DNA of 64,000 nucleotides from Sodalis sp. dw_96 (GTDB taxonomy: Bacteria > Pseudomonadota > Gammaproteobacteria > Enterobacterales > Enterobacteriaceae), in NCBI RefSeq assembly GCF_018449575.1, contig NZ_JAAVUT010000013.1:1-64000 (forward strand), given 5' to 3'. Shown in pieces: positions 61,552-64,000 of the stretch. The stretch's first letter is position 1. The number at the start of each line of letters is the position of its first letter. Made by a program: the position numbers and the translations under genes. Below the pieces are notes generated by a model. That model made no database searches. It was given only the letters and a program-made list of their open reading frames with translations, and was not told the origin of the DNA.

Positions 61552-62424
61552 TCAGCAATAGCGCCAGGCATAATCTTCCCCTTCCCGCGTCACATACCCG
61601 GCGGATGCGCCGGGAAAATGCGCAGGCAGAATAAGCGCGCCGCTTTCCGCCGCCTGTTCCAATAAAGCCAATCTTGATGCCATGGCCGTCCGCGGGTCCA
61701 GGCAGTAGGTTGATCCCCACTCCGGACGGGCAACCTGTAGCGGGCTGTGCATGGCATCGCCGGAAAACATGGCTTCACGGCCGCCGGAGCGCATGGAAAT
61801 AACCATATGCCCCGCGCTGTGGCCCGGAGCGGGATGAAAAGCGATACCCGGCAATATCTCACCGCCGTCCGCGTCCATGACAACGGCCTGATTGGTACAG
61901 ATAACCGGCAAGATGCTGTCGTCAAACAGCATGCGGCGTTTTTCCCCGGCCGGGGTAAAAAAATACTCCAGCTCTGTCCTGGGCAAGACATACTTGGCCC
62001 TGGGAAACGTGGGTTGCCATGCGCCGTCCACCAAGCGGGTATTCCAGCCGACATGATCGGTGTGCAGATGGGTCAGCAAGACATAATCAATCTGATCCGG
62101 CGTGGCGCCCGCCGCCGCCAGCCGTTGCAGGAATGGATTTTCCAGCTGATGGAACAGTGTGCTGAAAGGCCGGGACTTATGGTTGCCGATGCCGGTGTCG
62201 ATAAGGATTTTCAGACCGTCGATTTCAATCAGCCATGAATGAACGCTAAGCACTATCTCCTGTGCCGCGGTAAAATCCACCGGCAGAATCCGGCGCGCTA
62301 TGGCCTCATCTATATCCTCCACCGCGGCGGGATAAAGGGTACTGAATGCCAGCGGAAATTGCGTTTCCACGATGCGGGTGATGACGGCGTTTCCCAGCCG
62401 ATAGGTAGCGTGATGTTCCGACAT
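61552..62424 (-). CDS. MBL-fold metallo-hydrolase
   Basis: The 290-residue protein has the metallo-beta-lactamase signature HLHTDH (VLLTHLHTDHVGWNTRLVDG), an earlier strand LKILIDTGIGNHK, the later ligand His in HPAPGHSAGHMVI and the bridging Asp in MFSGDAMHSPL. This is the quorum-quenching-lactonase-like/YtnP type of hydrolase. The real substrate is unknown. The start could also be the ATG at 62466, which adds 14 residues. It lies on the opposite strand to the Ig array, and 61453-61470 between them holds a short GC hairpin (GCCGCCCT/AGGGCGGC). Confidence 0.88.
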   Translation of the reverse strand: MSEHHATYRLGNAVITRIVETQFPLAFSTLYPAAVEDIDEAIARRILPVDFTAAQEIVLSVHSWLIEIDGLKILIDTGIGNHKSRPFSTLFHQLENPFLQRLAAAGATPDQIDYVLLTHLHTDHVGWNTRLVDGAWQPTFPRAKYVLPRTELEYFFTPAGEKRRMLFDDSILPVICTNQAVVMDADGGEILPGIAFHPAPGHSAGHMVISMRSGGREAMFSGDAMHSPLQVARPEWGSTYCLDPRTAMASRLALLEQAAESGALILPAHFPGASAGYVTREGEDYAWRYC

Positions 62425-62567
62425 TCTTTTTTCCCCGGGATGGACGACCGCGATATGATCATCCATGCCTTATAAGTCTCAGTTCAGATAAAAAGCACGT
62501 GTTGTAATTATCGGTCAAAGATATAGCGATGGTGAAGCTCAGGGGAAAGGGGCCTCTAACAGTATTG

Positions 62568-63251
62568 CTACCAGCCCAGGGTCTCGCCCCGATAGTTCAG
62601 GAAAGCGATGCCTCGTTTAGCCAGGCGGCCCAAAAGCATATCGGCGACCCCATTGGTGCTGGTTTCAACATCCAGGACCGCATCCGGTCCCCCCATATCC
62701 GTTCTGACCCAGCCGGGCGCCACCGCCGTCAGCGACCAGGGCGCATCCCGTTTTTCCGCCGCGAAGCTGCGCAGTGATTGATTCAGGGCGGATTTGCTTG
62801 AGCGATAAGGCTCCCAGCCGCCGTCGTTATTGCCGGAAATACTGGCCAATTCGGATGACATCACCGCGACCGCTCCGCCGGCCCGCACCAGGGGCGATAA
62901 GAGACGGGTGGCGGTCATGGCGCCGATAACGTTGGTACGCATCACCGCCAGCAGCTGGTCGCCGAACGGTAACGCGGCATCCCCGGCGGTGCCGGCATTC
63001 ACCATCAGCAGATGGATCTGACGGCCGGAAAGTTTTGCGGCCAGGGCGAGCAGCTCCTCTTCCCTATCGATATCCACGGTCTCGACGGTCAATCGCGGCT
63101 GACTCGCTGCCAGTTGGCGCAGATCGGGCCGCGTGGAACCCCGGCGTTCGGTGGCGATGACAAACCAGCCCCGTTCAAGAAAACGCTGTACCAAACCATA
63201 TCCCAGCCCGCGGCTGGCGCCGATGATTAGCGCGGTTGATTCAGTGGTCAT
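62568..63251 (-). CDS. short-chain dehydrogenase/reductase
   Basis: The 227-residue protein is a classical SDR: TALIIGASRGLGYGLVQRFL (TGxxxGxG-like cofactor loop), an Asp after strand 3 (ETVDIDREEE), NAG in LMVNAGTAGD, and the catalytic Ser (VAVMSSELASI) and Tyr-x3-Lys (EPYRSSKSALNQ). Residues after the second strand (TERRGSTR) suggest NADPH. The substrate is unknown. It is transcribed in the same direction as the MBL hydrolase, with 143 bases between. Confidence 0.9.
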   Translation of the reverse strand: MTTESTALIIGASRGLGYGLVQRFLERGWFVIATERRGSTRPDLRQLAASQPRLTVETVDIDREEELLALAAKLSGRQIHLLMVNAGTAGDAALPFGDQLLAVMRTNVIGAMTATRLLSPLVRAGGAVAVMSSELASISGNNDGGWEPYRSSKSALNQSLRSFAAEKRDAPWSLTAVAPGWVRTDMGGPDAVLDVETSTNGVADMLLGRLAKRGIAFLNYRGETLGW

Positions 63252-63567
63252 AAAACCTCCATTTTATGGATATAAGCGTTCATCCGTAAGGATGTGGGTA
63301 AACATGCCGTCAGAGGAAGTTAATCATAAGAGTGTGCGTTAAGATTTCATGACTGACGGTGCGATGTAAACAAAGCCCACAGTCTGCTGGTCGGCGATGG
63401 GTTTGTCGACAGCGCTAATGTCATTTTAAAAATGACATTGTGTCATGAATCTTGATCGATTCTGTGTCATGAATCCCGATCATGGGGATAACAACGATCT
63501 GCGCTCTTCTATAGCAAGGGATATGGCGGTGGGCGTCCCCCGGCAAAGAGCGCTCCGCCGTTTAGCG
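63252..63567. other. intergenic region with palindrome and repeat
   Basis: No gene is seen. It holds the 17-base perfect palindrome GTCATTTTAAAAATGAC (63420-63436), then TGTGTCATGAATC twice (63439-63451 and 63463-63475). Together these look like regulator binding sites in front of the SDR gene or a small decayed element. Confidence 0.5.
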
Positions 63568-64000
63568 TCAGGCCGGAATAATGCGCTGTGCCTTCAATTG
63601 TTCGAACAGATCGAAAAACGCATCGCGGGTGTCCTGATAATCCATAAAACCGGCTTTTCTGCTTTTGCTCATATTGGTCATGACTTCCATCGGCCGGCCG
63701 AGATCGGCGTCGGTGTGCCACCATGAGGCCAGTTTATCGATGTCGGTTTCCCGCAACGAATATCGTGCGGCAATCGCCTTCCACTGTACCGCCGCATCCT
63801 GCATTCGGTGTTCCAGCGGTTGAAGGGCGCCGGGAAACGGCGCCGCCTCGATACCGAAATATTCCGCCAGCTGTGACCACATCCATTGCCAACGGAACAC
63901 ATCGCCGTTAACCACGTTAAAATCTTCATTTTGTCCACCGGGCTGGGTGGCGGCCCATTCAAGATGCCGGGCCAGCAGTCGGGTATCGGTCATATCCGTC
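63568..64000 (-). CDS. PRISE-like NAD-dependent reductase, C-terminal part
   Basis: The reading frame runs off the right edge of the window, so only the last 144 or so residues are seen. TDTRLLARHLEWAATQPGGQ, NEDFNVVNGDVFRWQWMWSQ, LAEYFGIEA and GFMDYQDTRDAFFDLFEQLK are typical of the C-terminal half of VEP1/progesterone-5-beta-reductase-like (PRISE) SDRs, which reduce enones. The N-terminal cofactor domain should lie outside the window. An in-frame ATG at 63993 is internal and not the gene start. Confidence 0.8.
   Translation of the reverse strand, partial: TDMTDTRLLARHLEWAATQPGGQNEDFNVVNGDVFRWQWMWSQLAEYFGIEAAPFPGALQPLEHRMQDAAVQWKAIAARYSLRETDIDKLASWWHTDADLGRPMEVMTNMSKSRKAGFMDYQDTRDAFFDLFEQLKAQRIIPA

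Overview
The window looks like an accessory-rich chromosome segment of an enterobacterium (Gammaproteobacteria, Enterobacterales). The support is a RoxA ribosomal oxygenase with the E. coli-numbered iron ligands, the btsT-yjiX-yjiA block, an OsmC, an ERIC element and a Tsr/Tar-type chemoreceptor ending in a WETF-type pentapeptide. The many decayed genes (hsdRMS, hipA, a carboxymuconolactone decarboxylase, several IS remnants) beside large toxin-like genes would fit a Sodalis-like or Pectobacteriaceae-like host-associated lineage. That placement is inference.

Layout. (1) 1-7.1 kb is a genomic-island remnant. It holds a small two-gene module, a collapsed type I restriction locus (hsdR 5' end joined to hsdM 3' end, then an interrupted hsdS), unknown pairs, a methyltransferase, an Abi/HEPN protein and an orphan antitoxin. 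It closes at a 23-bp copy of the 3' end of a leuX-type tRNA-Leu (7066-7088) plus terminator. (2) 7.3-16.4 kb is a second defence and conflict region: IS110 remnant, a 70-bp palindromic repeat array in front of a Fic gene, hipB with four phased operators and a dead hipA, an Hcp / Tlde1-like / immunity trio of type VI secretion type, P4-satellite-like sequence, a YhcG-type PD-(D/E)XK nuclease with a HEPN-like tail, and an orphan XRE regulator. (3) 16.4-22.7 kb is more ordinary: roxA, an ERIC element, a chemoreceptor, a VOC protein, and a LysR/oxidoreductase pair. (4) 23-47.7 kb carries two 1.75-kb-residue paralogous proteins and a third, smaller AT-rich gene. They enclose osmC, a TetR-controlled EmrAB-OMF efflux pump, a GST/TetR pair, an Asp/Glu racemase, an intact mqsRA toxin-antitoxin pair and an NmrA/LysR pair. 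(5) 47.9-55.3 kb holds TetR, an F420-type NADP oxidoreductase, btsT-yjiX-yjiA and an MFS/AraC pair. (6) 55.5-61.4 kb is a run of five co-oriented genes encoding proteins built almost only of invasin-type Ig-like domains, without signal peptide or anchor. (7) 61.5-64 kb holds an MBL-fold hydrolase, an SDR and the partial end of a PRISE-like reductase.

The strongest candidates for undescribed biology are the twin giant proteins and the Ig-domain array. The giants have conserved RxKR dibasic sites at two equivalent places, a central hydrophobic segment and a C-terminal propeller-like region, which suggests a proteolytically activated host-directed toxin. The third gene, just downstream, may be related. 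Regulatory sites that can be read directly include four HipB-type operators, an mqsRA palindrome, a palindromic operator in front of the efflux pump and paired operators in front of the XRE gene. No complete tRNA, rRNA or CRISPR array was seen.
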